Shown here piece by piece: positions 10,908-19,796 of a stretch of DNA of 64,000 bases (its first letter is position 1; each line of letters starts with the position of its first letter). The stretch comes from a virus, in the IMG/VR virus record IMGVR_UViG_3300030110_003594, positions 55,869 through 119,868 of that record. The stretch is one strand, 5' to 3'. A model generated the notes under the pieces. It saw only the letters and a program-made list of their open reading frames with translations, had not been told where the DNA came from and made no database searches. Position numbers and translations under genes: made by a program.

Positions 10908-11578
10908 TATCTATTAATATTTATTTTATTATCTGAATCTTCTGCAGGAACTTTCATTGTATTTAGCAATTGATTCATAACTTGTGTTTCTATTTCAGCA
11001 AATAAAAATTCTGGAATATACATATTTTGTAAATATCTTGGAGTACAGTCATCATCAGGATCACAATTCCATTTAGATATATCACCTTCAAAAATACCTT
11101 CTATTTTTATAGCATCCCACTCTACGTTTGGAACATATATATAATCATTTAACCACCAAAAATATTTTGTTTTATTGTATTTAAATGATGTTGTTTTTGT
11201 CATAGAAGCATAAGTTCCAGGATTAGTTGGTTGCATTTCAATTGAACCATCTATTGAACTTACAGTACGTATAAGTGGTCCCCAATATCCTTCCATAAAC
11301 ATTGGAAGTTTTTCTTTAGTTCTTTTTATTGTACATCCACTTTGTATTCCACTACATTTTGCTTCAACCTTATCTACTTCAATTAATTCAACAAAAGGTA
11401 GTGATTGCCATACACTATTAAACTTCATTAATTTATTGGCATTATCTTGTCTTCTCATTAATAATTGCCCGTATTTTAATATAAGACTATATAGATACCT
11501 GTCTGTTACAAATGAGTCTTGTACTTCAGCTTTTATTGATTCTCTAACTCTAGAGACTACTTGACCTATTGTTGTCAT
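10907..11578 (-). CDS. Tail ring / head-tail adaptor-like protein
   Basis: 223 residues, with an N-terminal helical part (VVSRVRESIKAEVQDSFVTD, then RYLYSLILKYGQLLMRRQD) typical of conserved crAss-like ring proteins that join portal and tail. The central part is beta-rich with two Cys pairs (KCSGIQSGC and NCDPDDDC). The C-terminus ends NKININR. It overlaps the following ring-like gene by one base and sits 5 bp after the upstream gene, so the three are probably co-translated. Function is inferred from synteny with the portal-to-muzzle order in crAss-like phages. Confidence 0.6.
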   Translation of the reverse strand: MTTIGQVVSRVRESIKAEVQDSFVTDRYLYSLILKYGQLLMRRQDNANKLMKFNSVWQSLPFVELIEVDKVEAKCSGIQSGCTIKRTKEKLPMFMEGYWGPLIRTVSSIDGSIEMQPTNPGTYASMTKTTSFKYNKTKYFWWLNDYIYVPNVEWDAIKIEGIFEGDISKWNCDPDDDCTPRYLQNMYIPEFLFAEIETQVMNQLLNTMKVPAEDSDNKININR

Positions 11579-11583
11579 AATTA

Positions 11584-12105
11584 TTATTTATTTTTCTTAT
11601 ACATATCAGCTACCCTCTTTTTATTTTCCATTCTAATATACTTAGTCCACTTTTTAGGGTAAGACTTAGCAACAGCTCTTTTAAACTGTCTAACAGCTTT
11701 AAATTGCCAAAGCTCTCTATTTTTAAAACGGTATTTAGTAGAATAATTTGTATAAAATATTTTAGCTACTTTACCATCAGTTTCCCAGTTTTTATTCTGT
11801 AAAACTTTACCATATTTTTTAGATAGTGCATAATCCGTATTTACACTTTTTGCAGCTGGACATGTCCCTATAAAAATGTATCCCAAAGAATCAGGGAGTT
11901 CTACACCATCTCTATTTTCTATAACTTCTTTCCATATCTTCTCATTAAATAGGTTAATAACTTTTTTAAATTTATCATTATCTATTTGAGAGTATATAGG
12001 ATTCTTTTCTTTAAATTCATTAATTAAATCCGCGTTTAAAAGCCCTAATACTTTTTCTCTGTATCTTGGAGCATTCAAATTAGGTTTTTTAAAATTGTTT
12101 ATCAT
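11584..12105 (-). CDS. Conserved unknown protein of the tail module
   Basis: 173 residues from ATG at 12105 (MINNFKKPNLNAPRYREK). A longer reading from GTG at 12120 exists, but that codon lies inside the promoter-like motif at 12116-12133, so the ATG is preferred. The protein is Lys-rich and basic, mainly helical, with a central segment SLGYIFIGTCPAAKSVN and a basic C-terminus ending MYKKNK. I recognise no domain. Placed first in the transcription unit that carries the ring-like and muzzle-like genes, it may help tail assembly or be a virion component; that is a guess from position. Confidence 0.7.
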   Translation of the reverse strand: MINNFKKPNLNAPRYREKVLGLLNADLINEFKEKNPIYSQIDNDKFKKVINLFNEKIWKEVIENRDGVELPDSLGYIFIGTCPAAKSVNTDYALSKKYGKVLQNKNWETDGKVAKIFYTNYSTKYRFKNRELWQFKAVRQFKRAVAKSYPKKWTKYIRMENKKRVADMYKKNK

Positions 12106-12115
12106 ATTATTACCA

Positions 12116-12133
12116 TACACTATAATTTACAAA
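12116..12133 (-). promoter_or_regulatory. Late-promoter-like motif (one mismatch to the 17.6 and 20.4 kb copies)
   Basis: The minus strand reads TTTGTAAATTATAGTGTA. It differs in one base from the identical 18-mers at 17639-17656 and 20405-20422. It lies immediately upstream of the 11584-12105 gene and would drive the ring/muzzle/cargo-like unit. Promoter function is inferred from repetition and position. Confidence 0.5.
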
Positions 12134-12154
12134 AAAAAGGTGATTTATTCAAGT

Positions 12155-13336
12155 TTATTCAGGGGAATATGTCAGTTCACATATCTCACCCTTATTAGGA
12201 GTATGTAAAGATAAAACTCCTGATCTTCTTGATCCTACAAATTTATTATGATAATGCCAATAATCTGTTCTTGATAAACTAGGTAATATCTTTAACATAA
12301 ATCCTGTATTTTCCTCTGCTGTTTTGTATTCTATTTTTTTCTTATGATGTAGGTGTCCTGTATATAATGTTCTATATAAAGTATTACCCCATTCTTTTGG
12401 ATACTCCATAGAATACAACATTAATGAATTTTTTGTATTAACATCACCATGTTCAAAAGCAAAGAAGTTATCTCCATATACAAAAACTTTTCTTTCAAGA
12501 TAAACTATATCCCATATTATATTATCATCTTTAAAGCATTTTGATAGAGCATGTGCTAAATGAAATGATGATAATCTATCATGATTACCTGGAATATATA
12601 CTATTTGTAATTCATCACAAAACTGCTTAAGCCAATTTATACTCCACTGTATTGCATCAAAAGCTTGCATATAAGCATCTGTAGCTGTCATACAGTTATC
12701 TAAAGGTGTTCCACTAGTGGTAGTACCACTCCATGTATCCATGTTGATTAGATCACCTCCTATAACGTAATATAATTTTTCTAGATGATGTGATCTAGTA
12801 GCTCTATCAGCAAGATCTATTATTGTTTCTTCAAAGCATTTATCAATAGTTTCATTACCTTCCTTACCAAAATGAATATCTTGTAATGATAAAACTCCAG
12901 CTGTTTTTATTTTACCTGGAGTTTTTATTCTTTTAACTAAGTTATGTTTTTTAGGTTTAAAGTCTTTTAATAATTCAACTACATTATCAACTTCATTATC
13001 TTTTAACTTTGTAACCATTGCAGATACTCTCCAATGATCACCCATTTGTTTATTCCAATAACTAGATAATTTCCATTGTGTAGTATCAATATTTAATACC
13101 TTAATAATTTCTTCAGGAGATTTAGGTTCAGAAGAACTGATTACTTCCATCTTTGCTTCTCCTTTTTCTAAATTATACTCATATGATGTAGAATTAGATT
13201 CAATAAGTTCTTGTGATTTGACATATTCTTTTAATTTATCATAGTCTTCTACTGTGATATTTAGTTTCTCTGCACAGTATTCAGAGGTTTTTTTCCATTT
13301 AAATGATGTTTTGATTTTTTCTAGTAATGATTCCAT
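12155..13336 (-). CDS. Calcineurin-like metallophosphoesterase
   Basis: 393 residues with a complete metallophosphoesterase motif set: DIHFG near residue 151, GGDLIN near 195, GNHDR near 250, EHGD near 292 and TGHLHH near 327. These are the two-metal ligands of this hydrolase superfamily, so the active site looks intact. The roughly 110-residue N-terminus is helical (TSEYCAEKLNITVEDYDKLK) and may bind nucleic acid or protein. The substrate cannot be read from the sequence; nuclease or phosphodiesterase activity is possible. It sits among tail genes, with its own promoter-like motif upstream at 13363-13374, rather than with replication genes, which is unusual and suggests packaging into or processing of the virion. 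Confidence 0.85.
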   Translation of the reverse strand: MESLLEKIKTSFKWKKTSEYCAEKLNITVEDYDKLKEYVKSQELIESNSTSYEYNLEKGEAKMEVISSSEPKSPEEIIKVLNIDTTQWKLSSYWNKQMGDHWRVSAMVTKLKDNEVDNVVELLKDFKPKKHNLVKRIKTPGKIKTAGVLSLQDIHFGKEGNETIDKCFEETIIDLADRATRSHHLEKLYYVIGGDLINMDTWSGTTTSGTPLDNCMTATDAYMQAFDAIQWSINWLKQFCDELQIVYIPGNHDRLSSFHLAHALSKCFKDDNIIWDIVYLERKVFVYGDNFFAFEHGDVNTKNSLMLYSMEYPKEWGNTLYRTLYTGHLHHKKKIEYKTAEENTGFMLKILPSLSRTDYWHYHNKFVGSRRSGVLSLHTPNKGEICELTYSPE

Positions 13337-13362
13337 AAATATATTTTAATTAAAATTGGTGG

Positions 13363-13374
13363 CAATATACAAAA
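13363..13374 (-). promoter_or_regulatory. Late-promoter-like motif upstream of the phosphoesterase gene
   Basis: The minus strand reads TTTTGTATATTG, sharing TTTGTATATT with the other minus-strand promoter-like sites. It lies 27 bp upstream of the phosphoesterase start and directly after a terminator hairpin, so transcription probably restarts here. Confidence 0.4.
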
Positions 13375-13393
13375 AAATATTGTATAAAAAACA

Positions 13394-13419
13394 GAAGCCC
13401 CAGATTTCTCTGAGGCTTC
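13394..13419 (-). terminator. Intrinsic terminator after the FnIII gene
   Basis: On the minus strand an 11-bp stem (GAAGCCTCAGA with TCTGGGGCTTC, one G-T pair) with a 4-base loop is followed by TGTTTTTTAT. This is a standard intrinsic terminator for transcripts arriving from the 13463-14011 gene. Confidence 0.8.
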
Positions 13420-13462
13420 AAACAATTGCAGAGTTAAAACCAACAAACTGTCTCCACTTTTG

Positions 13463-14011
13463 TTATGCTATTGTACTTAAAAACAACTCTACTGAGTCAC
13501 ATGTTGCAGTACTTGTAGTTGCTGCAACTTTAAATTTATATGCTGTACTTGGATTTAATCCTGTTAATTCATATTCTGAAATACCTCCACCTAATGGTGA
13601 AGATGTTGCTAATATATAAGCTCCTGCTGCTGTTCCATAGTACACATTTATTGAAGTTGTACCTGTAGGTACACCAGACCACATTAATTTAACTGTAGTA
13701 TTAGTAACTGTATCTGCCCATATATGTGCAATATTACTATTCCAACATGCAGGATCTTTTACAAACAAGGCCATTTTTTGTAGTATGAAATCTAATCTTT
13801 CTCCTTTATTTACACAGAAAGTTTGACCATTTGTATTTGTTACACAAAAATTATCTTGACAATATGATACACATTCTGCACATTGTAAATCTTCACATAA
13901 CTCTGTTGTTGCCTTTCTATCACAATTATTATATGAACAAGGTGTAGTCATTGCATGATCTCTACAAGCACATGGTGATGATTTAGTATTTCCACATATA
14001 TTACAAGCCAT
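13463..14011 (-). CDS. Small Cys-rich virion protein with C-terminal fibronectin type III domain
   Basis: 182 residues. The first 70 residues are Cys-rich (MACNICGNTKSSPCACRDH, then CEDLQCAECVSYC), a pattern shared with other appendage proteins here. Residues about 98-180 form a fibronectin type III-like domain (VKLMWSGVPTGTTSINVYY, then YELTGLNPSTAYKFKVAA), a fold commonly used on phage surfaces for carbohydrate or cell contact. It is the last gene of a unit that ends at the terminator 13394-13419 and follows the 1,190-residue appendage gene by 19 bp. A likely accessory part of the tail fibre or capsid surface. Confidence 0.7.
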   Translation of the reverse strand: MACNICGNTKSSPCACRDHAMTTPCSYNNCDRKATTELCEDLQCAECVSYCQDNFCVTNTNGQTFCVNKGERLDFILQKMALFVKDPACWNSNIAHIWADTVTNTTVKLMWSGVPTGTTSINVYYGTAAGAYILATSSPLGGGISEYELTGLNPSTAYKFKVAATTSTATCDSVELFLSTIA

Positions 14012-14030
14012 TTTTTTTATTTTTTAATTA

Positions 14031-17000
14031 TTAGGTACATGTTCCTATATTTTTCCAATGAGGTCCTGATGATCCTGCATCATATTGTGCATAATATTTA
14101 CCTGTTGTTCCATCATGAATAGCATACCATTGATTATTAATTAATTCATTCTTTCCTTTAATGTTTTGTGCAGCTGCAGATCTAGTTGAATATGCTCTAG
14201 AATTTAATATAGTTGCAGGGAAAGGTGTTCCTGGTGGAGTATCTCCTTCAGCTGATGTATATATTGGAGCATGTGTAACTGAACCAGCTGCTGTACAAGC
14301 ACTTGGTCCATCTACTGCACTATTTCCAAATCCAACAGCTCCTGCTCCTATTTGACCATATCCTTTAGCAGTAGGTTCATTTACATTACCTGTTGGTAAC
14401 ATATTGAACATTCCTCTAAAATATGTTGTTATATCAGAATTGATAGAATTATCTAATTCTACACCAGATTCTATATAAGCATGTACTGATGTGCTAGTGT
14501 TTGTTGTATCTTTTAAACCTGCTACACTAGTATGATATGGAATATCTGGACCTGCAACTGCAGCATCTAAGTAGCCAGCAAAATTTAGTCCTGTTACTCC
14601 ATTCCATTTATATTTTCTTAATCCAGCTTTTATACCCATATATTCTTGAGGTGTTAATAATGTTTGACCCTGAACGGCTGCAAACATTTGTAATGCTGCA
14701 TTAGCTGTAACAGCTGCTTCATCTCCAACAATATTTACAATAACTTGGTCATATGTAAATGGTTTATGAGTAGCTGTCCAAGGTGAACTAGCTAATCCTT
14801 GGAAAAGACCTGCCCATGCAGATGCAGAAGTTCCGTCATTTATATCTGCAATTGCATCCCAATCTTCTTCATATTTATAAGGTATAGAACCACCTGAAGT
14901 TGTAGGCCCAAAATTTGTCCAAGATGGACTTGTTGGTACTGTTGCTAAATCAGTATATGTACCACGTGTACCAACTGATGTAACACCGTTTACAAATGAT
15001 ATAATTTTAATATCCGTTGGATATTCTGCTGTTGCTCCTGACCAATAAGCTGGAAGTGTTCCTCCACTATTCATTACATTTGTCCACCATCCTCCTACTG
15101 TAGGCCAAGTTATAGATTTGTTAGTACCATCAAATGAATCAAAAGTACCAATATTTTCAACACATGCTTTTACATGTTTTAAATAATCTCCTGATCTATT
15201 TCCATTTACAGCAACATAATAAAAATTAGGTTTAGTACTACCTACAAATGTATTTCTAATATTATTAAATGAAGCTTTAATTTTAATTGCATTAGCTTCA
15301 TTTATACTTTGTGTATCAAAGAATACTATAACATCACTACTTGTATATCTTATTGGTTTTGCTGGTAATATTGAAACAGCTCTTGATAATACTACAGTAC
15401 CACAATCATTAGTTAATGAAACAGTAAATGAATCAGCTACCATGTTTGTATTATCTTGTATATAATTATATCTTACTTGAGAAGTTGATGTTGCTAAATT
15501 TGTTAAAGAACCATGATCTGGTTGTTTAGTAATAGTCCAAGAATATGTACCAGTTCCAGAAGTATATCCTACAGCATCTACTGTTACTTCAGTATTTCCT
15601 CCTTTATTACAATAATAAACTGGTTGAGGTGTATCTAAATATAAACCTGAACAATTACATGCAAATACAACTTTATCTATTGTTTTTGTATTTGTATTAA
15701 CAGCAGCATATACATATAATAAATTTCCTATAGGATCTAATAGTGTTCCAAAATATTTGAATCCGCTATCATTATTATTTCTATTAATAGATGTAGGTGA
15801 CAATGGTGAACCAGTCATACCTGTAACAACAAGAGGTGCTGTTGCTAGTTCACTATCTATAAATGATCCATTATGTGACCATCCTGATATATCTGTAACT
15901 GATGTATCTTGAATTACAATTGGTTCATTTGTAGTATCAAAACCAACAGTCCATTTTGTTTGAGTTACTCCATCATTATAAAAAGCTAAATCCATTGTAT
16001 TAGCTCCTGCTTTTAAGAATGTACTTGGAGTAGCTGTTAAATGCCAAGTTGCATCTGATGATACTCTTGCTTTAGTTGTGCATGTTGGAGCTAATGTTGA
16101 TACTACTTGAATTGCACATTGAGTTGGTGTTGAAGATCCTTTTCTTAATACTTCTACAAAAACTTGATATTGTGATGCTCCTGATAAATTTGAAAATGTA
16201 CCACTTATTCCAGAACTAAATGCTGTATATGAACGTGAATCTAGTAATTTACCTGTAGACGTTCTAAGTACTGCTGTTATTGTATGACCTGAATTTGCAG
16301 GAATTCTTATATTACTAACAGAAAATGGAATTGAATCACTTGTAACAGCTCCTATAGTTATATCAGGACATACTAATTCATTATCTATAGTAAAGTTTTG
16401 TACCTCTTGGCACATGTTATCTGCATTAGAACTACAAAATTCTACTTTTACTGAGTAATTGCTTCCTAAATCTAAATTACCCATATTACCTGCACCTATT
16501 GTATATGCAGTATTATTTTGATAATTTCCAGATACATCTACATATTTTACTAATGAATTTAATGATGCATCTGTTATAGTTACTTTTGTTCCTTGTGGAT
16601 TACAATCAGAATATGAAGTAGGTATATTTGTTCCTTGAAAATCTAAAGCAACAGCTGAGAAAGCACCTTCTGATGTTCTTGTGATAGATCCATTAACAGA
16701 ATATGTAATATCACCACATAGAGGATTTGCTACTGTTTCTTTTATACTTTGTACAGCATTTCTTGTATCATTCAGTGTTACCCATAAATTTTGTACTGAT
16801 TGTGCTAAGTTTACTGGGTTACCTATAAATTGAGGTATTGCACTCATTGTTCCACTACCACTTAATTTATCTCTACCTCCTAATGCTGGTGCAACATTTA
16901 AAGCTGTATTTATTGCAGCTGGTGTTCCTGTTGCTCTTTCTAATTCACCTAAAGTTTGTTCTGTAGCAACTACCACTGATTCTAATCCCATTGGTACACC

Positions 17001-17603
17001 AGGTGTTCCAACATATGAAGGTATAACCATTGAATGAGGATTTTCACCACCTCCAGGTGATGTTCCATGTTCATGACAACAATGATTTTCAATATGTGTT
17101 ATTCTACCTTCGTGATTTGCTACTATTGTATTAATACTACTTATTGCACTTATATTATCACAAATTTTATTTGCAAGAAGTTGTGCATATCCAAAATTTG
17201 AATTTGCATCATATAATGGTAATTCTGTAACTAATCTACCTGTACCTTCTTCTGTATATTTTAAACATGGAGGTAATGGTATAACACATGAACAAGGATC
17301 TGTTGTTTGTCCTGAGTTTTCACAACATCTACAAAGCTTATCAACTATGTTTGTTATTAAAGTTTGTACATCATTAGCTTGTCCATATTCACTAATTAAA
17401 CATCCTTGATTAATTGTAGCTATGTCTACCCCTGGTGATACACTTGTTGTATTAAGTATTTCATCACATAACTTAGCTATTATAGTACTTATAGTATCTC
17501 CTGTGCATACATCAACACATGGCAAATCAGGACCTTGCCAAACAACGCAATTTGAAGATGTTTCATCACATCCGTTAGTATTATTTGATTTATTTGGTAT
17601 CAT
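14031..17603 (-). CDS. Large tail-fibre/appendage protein with Ig-like and vWA-like domains
   Basis: 1,190 residues. The N-terminus (CVVWQGPDLPCVDVCTGDTI, then CRCCENSG, CSCVIPLPPC) has the Cys-containing anchoring motif seen in appendage proteins of Bacteroidota phages. FnIII/Ig-like beta domains follow (about residues 400-520 and 655-755). From about residue 757 a vWA-like fold appears: VIVFFDTQSINEANAIKI (degenerate MIDAS, D at about 762), IKIISFVNGV, and QVIVNIVGDEAAV at about 950-962. The C-terminus ends YYAQYDAGSSGPHWKNIGTC, a typical fibre tail. A promoter-like 18-mer lies at 17639-17656. It probably contacts the host surface. The vWA call rests on pattern and on matching segments in the 695-residue protein. 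Confidence 0.7.
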   Translation of the reverse strand: MIPNKSNNTNGCDETSSNCVVWQGPDLPCVDVCTGDTISTIIAKLCDEILNTTSVSPGVDIATINQGCLISEYGQANDVQTLITNIVDKLCRCCENSGQTTDPCSCVIPLPPCLKYTEEGTGRLVTELPLYDANSNFGYAQLLANKICDNISAISSINTIVANHEGRITHIENHCCHEHGTSPGGGENPHSMVIPSYVGTPGVPMGLESVVVATEQTLGELERATGTPAAINTALNVAPALGGRDKLSGSGTMSAIPQFIGNPVNLAQSVQNLWVTLNDTRNAVQSIKETVANPLCGDITYSVNGSITRTSEGAFSAVALDFQGTNIPTSYSDCNPQGTKVTITDASLNSLVKYVDVSGNYQNNTAYTIGAGNMGNLDLGSNYSVKVEFCSSNADNMCQEVQNFTIDNELVCPDITIGAVTSDSIPFSVSNIRIPANSGHTITAVLRTSTGKLLDSRSYTAFSSGISGTFSNLSGASQYQVFVEVLRKGSSTPTQCAIQVVSTLAPTCTTKARVSSDATWHLTATPSTFLKAGANTMDLAFYNDGVTQTKWTVGFDTTNEPIVIQDTSVTDISGWSHNGSFIDSELATAPLVVTGMTGSPLSPTSINRNNNDSGFKYFGTLLDPIGNLLYVYAAVNTNTKTIDKVVFACNCSGLYLDTPQPVYYCNKGGNTEVTVDAVGYTSGTGTYSWTITKQPDHGSLTNLATSTSQVRYNYIQDNTNMVADSFTVSLTNDCGTVVLSRAVSILPAKPIRYTSSDVIVFFDTQSINEANAIKIKASFNNIRNTFVGSTKPNFYYVAVNGNRSGDYLKHVKACVENIGTFDSFDGTNKSITWPTVGGWWTNVMNSGGTLPAYWSGATAEYPTDIKIISFVNGVTSVGTRGTYTDLATVPTSPSWTNFGPTTSGGSIPYKYEEDWDAIADINDGTSASAWAGLFQGLASSPWTATHKPFTYDQVIVNIVGDEAAVTANAALQMFAAVQGQTLLTPQEYMGIKAGLRKYKWNGVTGLNFAGYLDAAVAGPDIPYHTSVAGLKDTTNTSTSVHAYIESGVELDNSINSDITTYFRGMFNMLPTGNVNEPTAKGYGQIGAGAVGFGNSAVDGPSACTAAGSVTHAPIYTSAEGDTPPGTPFPATILNSRAYSTRSAAAQNIKGKNELINNQWYAIHDGTTGKYYAQYDAGSSGPHWKNIGTCT

Positions 17604-17638
17604 AAATATTCTTTTTACAGCTGTAAATTACTAATGTA

Positions 17639-17656
17639 TACACTATAATATACAAA
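17639..17656 (-). promoter_or_regulatory. Late-promoter-like motif (exact copy)
   Basis: The minus strand reads TTTGTATATTATAGTGTA, identical over 18 bases to the site at 20405-20422. A TAAATTTG string, matching the Bacteroidota -7 form TAnnTTTG, overlaps its 5' end. It lies 36 bp upstream of the 1,190-residue appendage gene. Confidence 0.6.
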
Positions 17657-17691
17657 TTTATTAATAAACAACCAAGTGTTTAACTTTACTA

Positions 17692-19779
17692 TTATGTTTC
17701 AGGCGTACAATCAACAGTTAATTTTGTACACACAACTTTTGTTTCTTCAGGTGTAAGTGTAATATCTATCCTTTGTTGATCACAACCGCCTGTTGTTGTG
17801 AAACAATGACATACATCTATAGAGTGTTTTGTATTAGTACTAGCAAAATACTCTGTATGAAGATAAAAACCATCTTTATCTGTCATTCCCACTTCTCTGT
17901 TATCTATATAAATTGGGTAACATTCAATAGGGTTACCCTGATCATCTTTAACATATATACTTATACATTCAGCATCATTAATACATTCTTCATCTCCTGG
18001 ATTCCAAAAGGCTTCTAAGTTTGTTACAAAATCATCTTTTTCAAAACCTGAAACTGGTTGATCAACATTATATCCCCAATTATATTGATCAAGTTTACCC
18101 TTATTTGCAGTTACATAAGGATTAGTACCAGACGTTACTGCTGTTAAAGTACTTACACCATTTGATGGTGCAGATGTTAATAAACCTGAACCAACAGGAT
18201 TATCTCCTGATGTTATTGCTCCAATTACATGTAATGGAAATGCTTTATGAGCATCTTGTACAGTTTTTGGATATGCTGGATATATAAAATAATTAGCTTT
18301 ATAATCTGATCCTTGAGCTAAAAATTTATTATGTTCAATTACAAACTTATCATAATCAGCATTCCAACATGGTGTAGTTGCTAATGTTGTTCCATCTGAT
18401 CCACCACTAGCATGTATCCATGTAGGTGTAGTACTATTTTGATCTACATGATATGGTTGTGGGTATGGTTGTGGAGATGTAGCTTCATCAGCAAATATAA
18501 CAACTAAAAGTTCTTTACTTTGATTTATAGGAGGAGGACCTTGACTTTTTACCGGTAGACCTGAAGGAGTTACTTCACTACCACTATAAGTTGCAGTAGT
18601 AACACCGTTTCCATTATCATACCATTCTATATCTAAAGTATTAATCATATAATCTAAAACCCCCCAATACTTCCATGATGATTTTGATGATGGTGGTTGA
18701 GCTGAATCAACAGCTCCTCCTGTACCACTTGACCAACTTGGATTTTGAGGTCCTATAACTCCTGGTGTTCCTAATCCGTCTGAATAAGCTCCACCACAGA
18801 ATCCAGCATTATTAAATGCTCCTGTATAAGGCATTATAGCCCAATCTAACCATCTTTCTCCATATATTGAAGTATGATATACTCTACCATTAAATGCTCC
18901 TATAGCTCTTAAACCATTTAACCATTGTTCAACTATAATATGTGTATCTTTAACTTCTGCTACACCTAATGATGTTACATCATAAAAGAAATACATATCT
19001 GGATCTTGTCTTCTTCCCTCTCCACAAAATGTACAATCTAAACTTATATTATATTTACACCATTCTACTTTTTCTCCAAAATTTGTTAAATTACGTGTAG
19101 AACCATCTACAAAAGAATTTGGATTCCATGCTCCAATAGTTGTAGTTTTTACTTGATATAATTCTGATCCATCTCCATTTTTATCTATAATTATAGTTAA
19201 TACTTCATCTTCATCAGCACCATTTTTAGGATCTGCAGCATTAGTATTTCCATAAGTTGTTATTTTAAAACTATCACCAGGTACTGCAGCAGGAACTTCA
19301 CCATAACCTACAGTAAGAAATGTAGTAGTTTGATTAGCTGATATTGTACCATCATATTTTGCTAACATATAGATCTTAGTTTTTTCACGTACTAAATATG
19401 AATCTGCGTCAATAACAGCATCACTAAATTTTATAATTTGAGTTTTAGTTGTAGTAATTACTGTAGAACTAAGAGGTGTACAAGGTCTGCATACTTTTCT
19501 AACCCAATCAGGAATAGTAGCATTTTCAAATAACCACTTATAACTTTCATATCCTGTATCTGTATGATCTGTGTATCCTTTGTCTAGGTATACTGGTAAT
19601 TTTTTATCATCCCAGTCACAAAGTTCTTTTTTAGAAGTTATCTTTTCTAATTTATCTAATGAACAACACGGAGACAAGCCATATCTTTCTGATCTCATGT
19701 TTCTAAATCTTAGATCAGCAAATTCTTGTTCTGTCTGTATTTGTTTCTCTATTTCCTCATTTGTCTTTTTGCAACTCAT
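17692..19779 (-). CDS. Appendage protein with vWA-like core and C-terminal beta domain
   Basis: 695 residues. The N-terminus is helical (EEIEKQIQTEQEFADLRFRN) with Cys (SPCCSLDKLEK). A beta region follows, then a vWA-like core: MYFFYDVTSLGVAE at about residue 260 in place of the MIDAS strand, VYHTSIYGERWLDW, and KELLVVIFADEATS at about residues 417-430, matching the DEA segment of the 1,190-residue protein. The last 90 residues (CISIYVKDDQGNPIECYPI, then REVGMTDKDGFYLHTEYF) resemble a carboxypeptidase-regulatory or transthyretin-like beta domain. Rich in Gly, Thr, Asn and Cys as expected of a virion surface protein. Probably a second type of fibre or spike; adhesion is inferred. Confidence 0.65.
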   Translation of the reverse strand: MSCKKTNEEIEKQIQTEQEFADLRFRNMRSERYGLSPCCSLDKLEKITSKKELCDWDDKKLPVYLDKGYTDHTDTGYESYKWLFENATIPDWVRKVCRPCTPLSSTVITTTKTQIIKFSDAVIDADSYLVREKTKIYMLAKYDGTISANQTTTFLTVGYGEVPAAVPGDSFKITTYGNTNAADPKNGADEDEVLTIIIDKNGDGSELYQVKTTTIGAWNPNSFVDGSTRNLTNFGEKVEWCKYNISLDCTFCGEGRRQDPDMYFFYDVTSLGVAEVKDTHIIVEQWLNGLRAIGAFNGRVYHTSIYGERWLDWAIMPYTGAFNNAGFCGGAYSDGLGTPGVIGPQNPSWSSGTGGAVDSAQPPSSKSSWKYWGVLDYMINTLDIEWYDNGNGVTTATYSGSEVTPSGLPVKSQGPPPINQSKELLVVIFADEATSPQPYPQPYHVDQNSTTPTWIHASGGSDGTTLATTPCWNADYDKFVIEHNKFLAQGSDYKANYFIYPAYPKTVQDAHKAFPLHVIGAITSGDNPVGSGLLTSAPSNGVSTLTAVTSGTNPYVTANKGKLDQYNWGYNVDQPVSGFEKDDFVTNLEAFWNPGDEECINDAECISIYVKDDQGNPIECYPIYIDNREVGMTDKDGFYLHTEYFASTNTKHSIDVCHCFTTTGGCDQQRIDITLTPEETKVVCTKLTVDCTPET

Positions 19780-19796
19780 ATTCTTTTATTTAAATA

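Noticed and set aside
14031-17603. Diversity-generating retroelement acting on the fibre gene
   Set aside because: No reverse transcriptase and no template/variable repeat pair were seen in the window.
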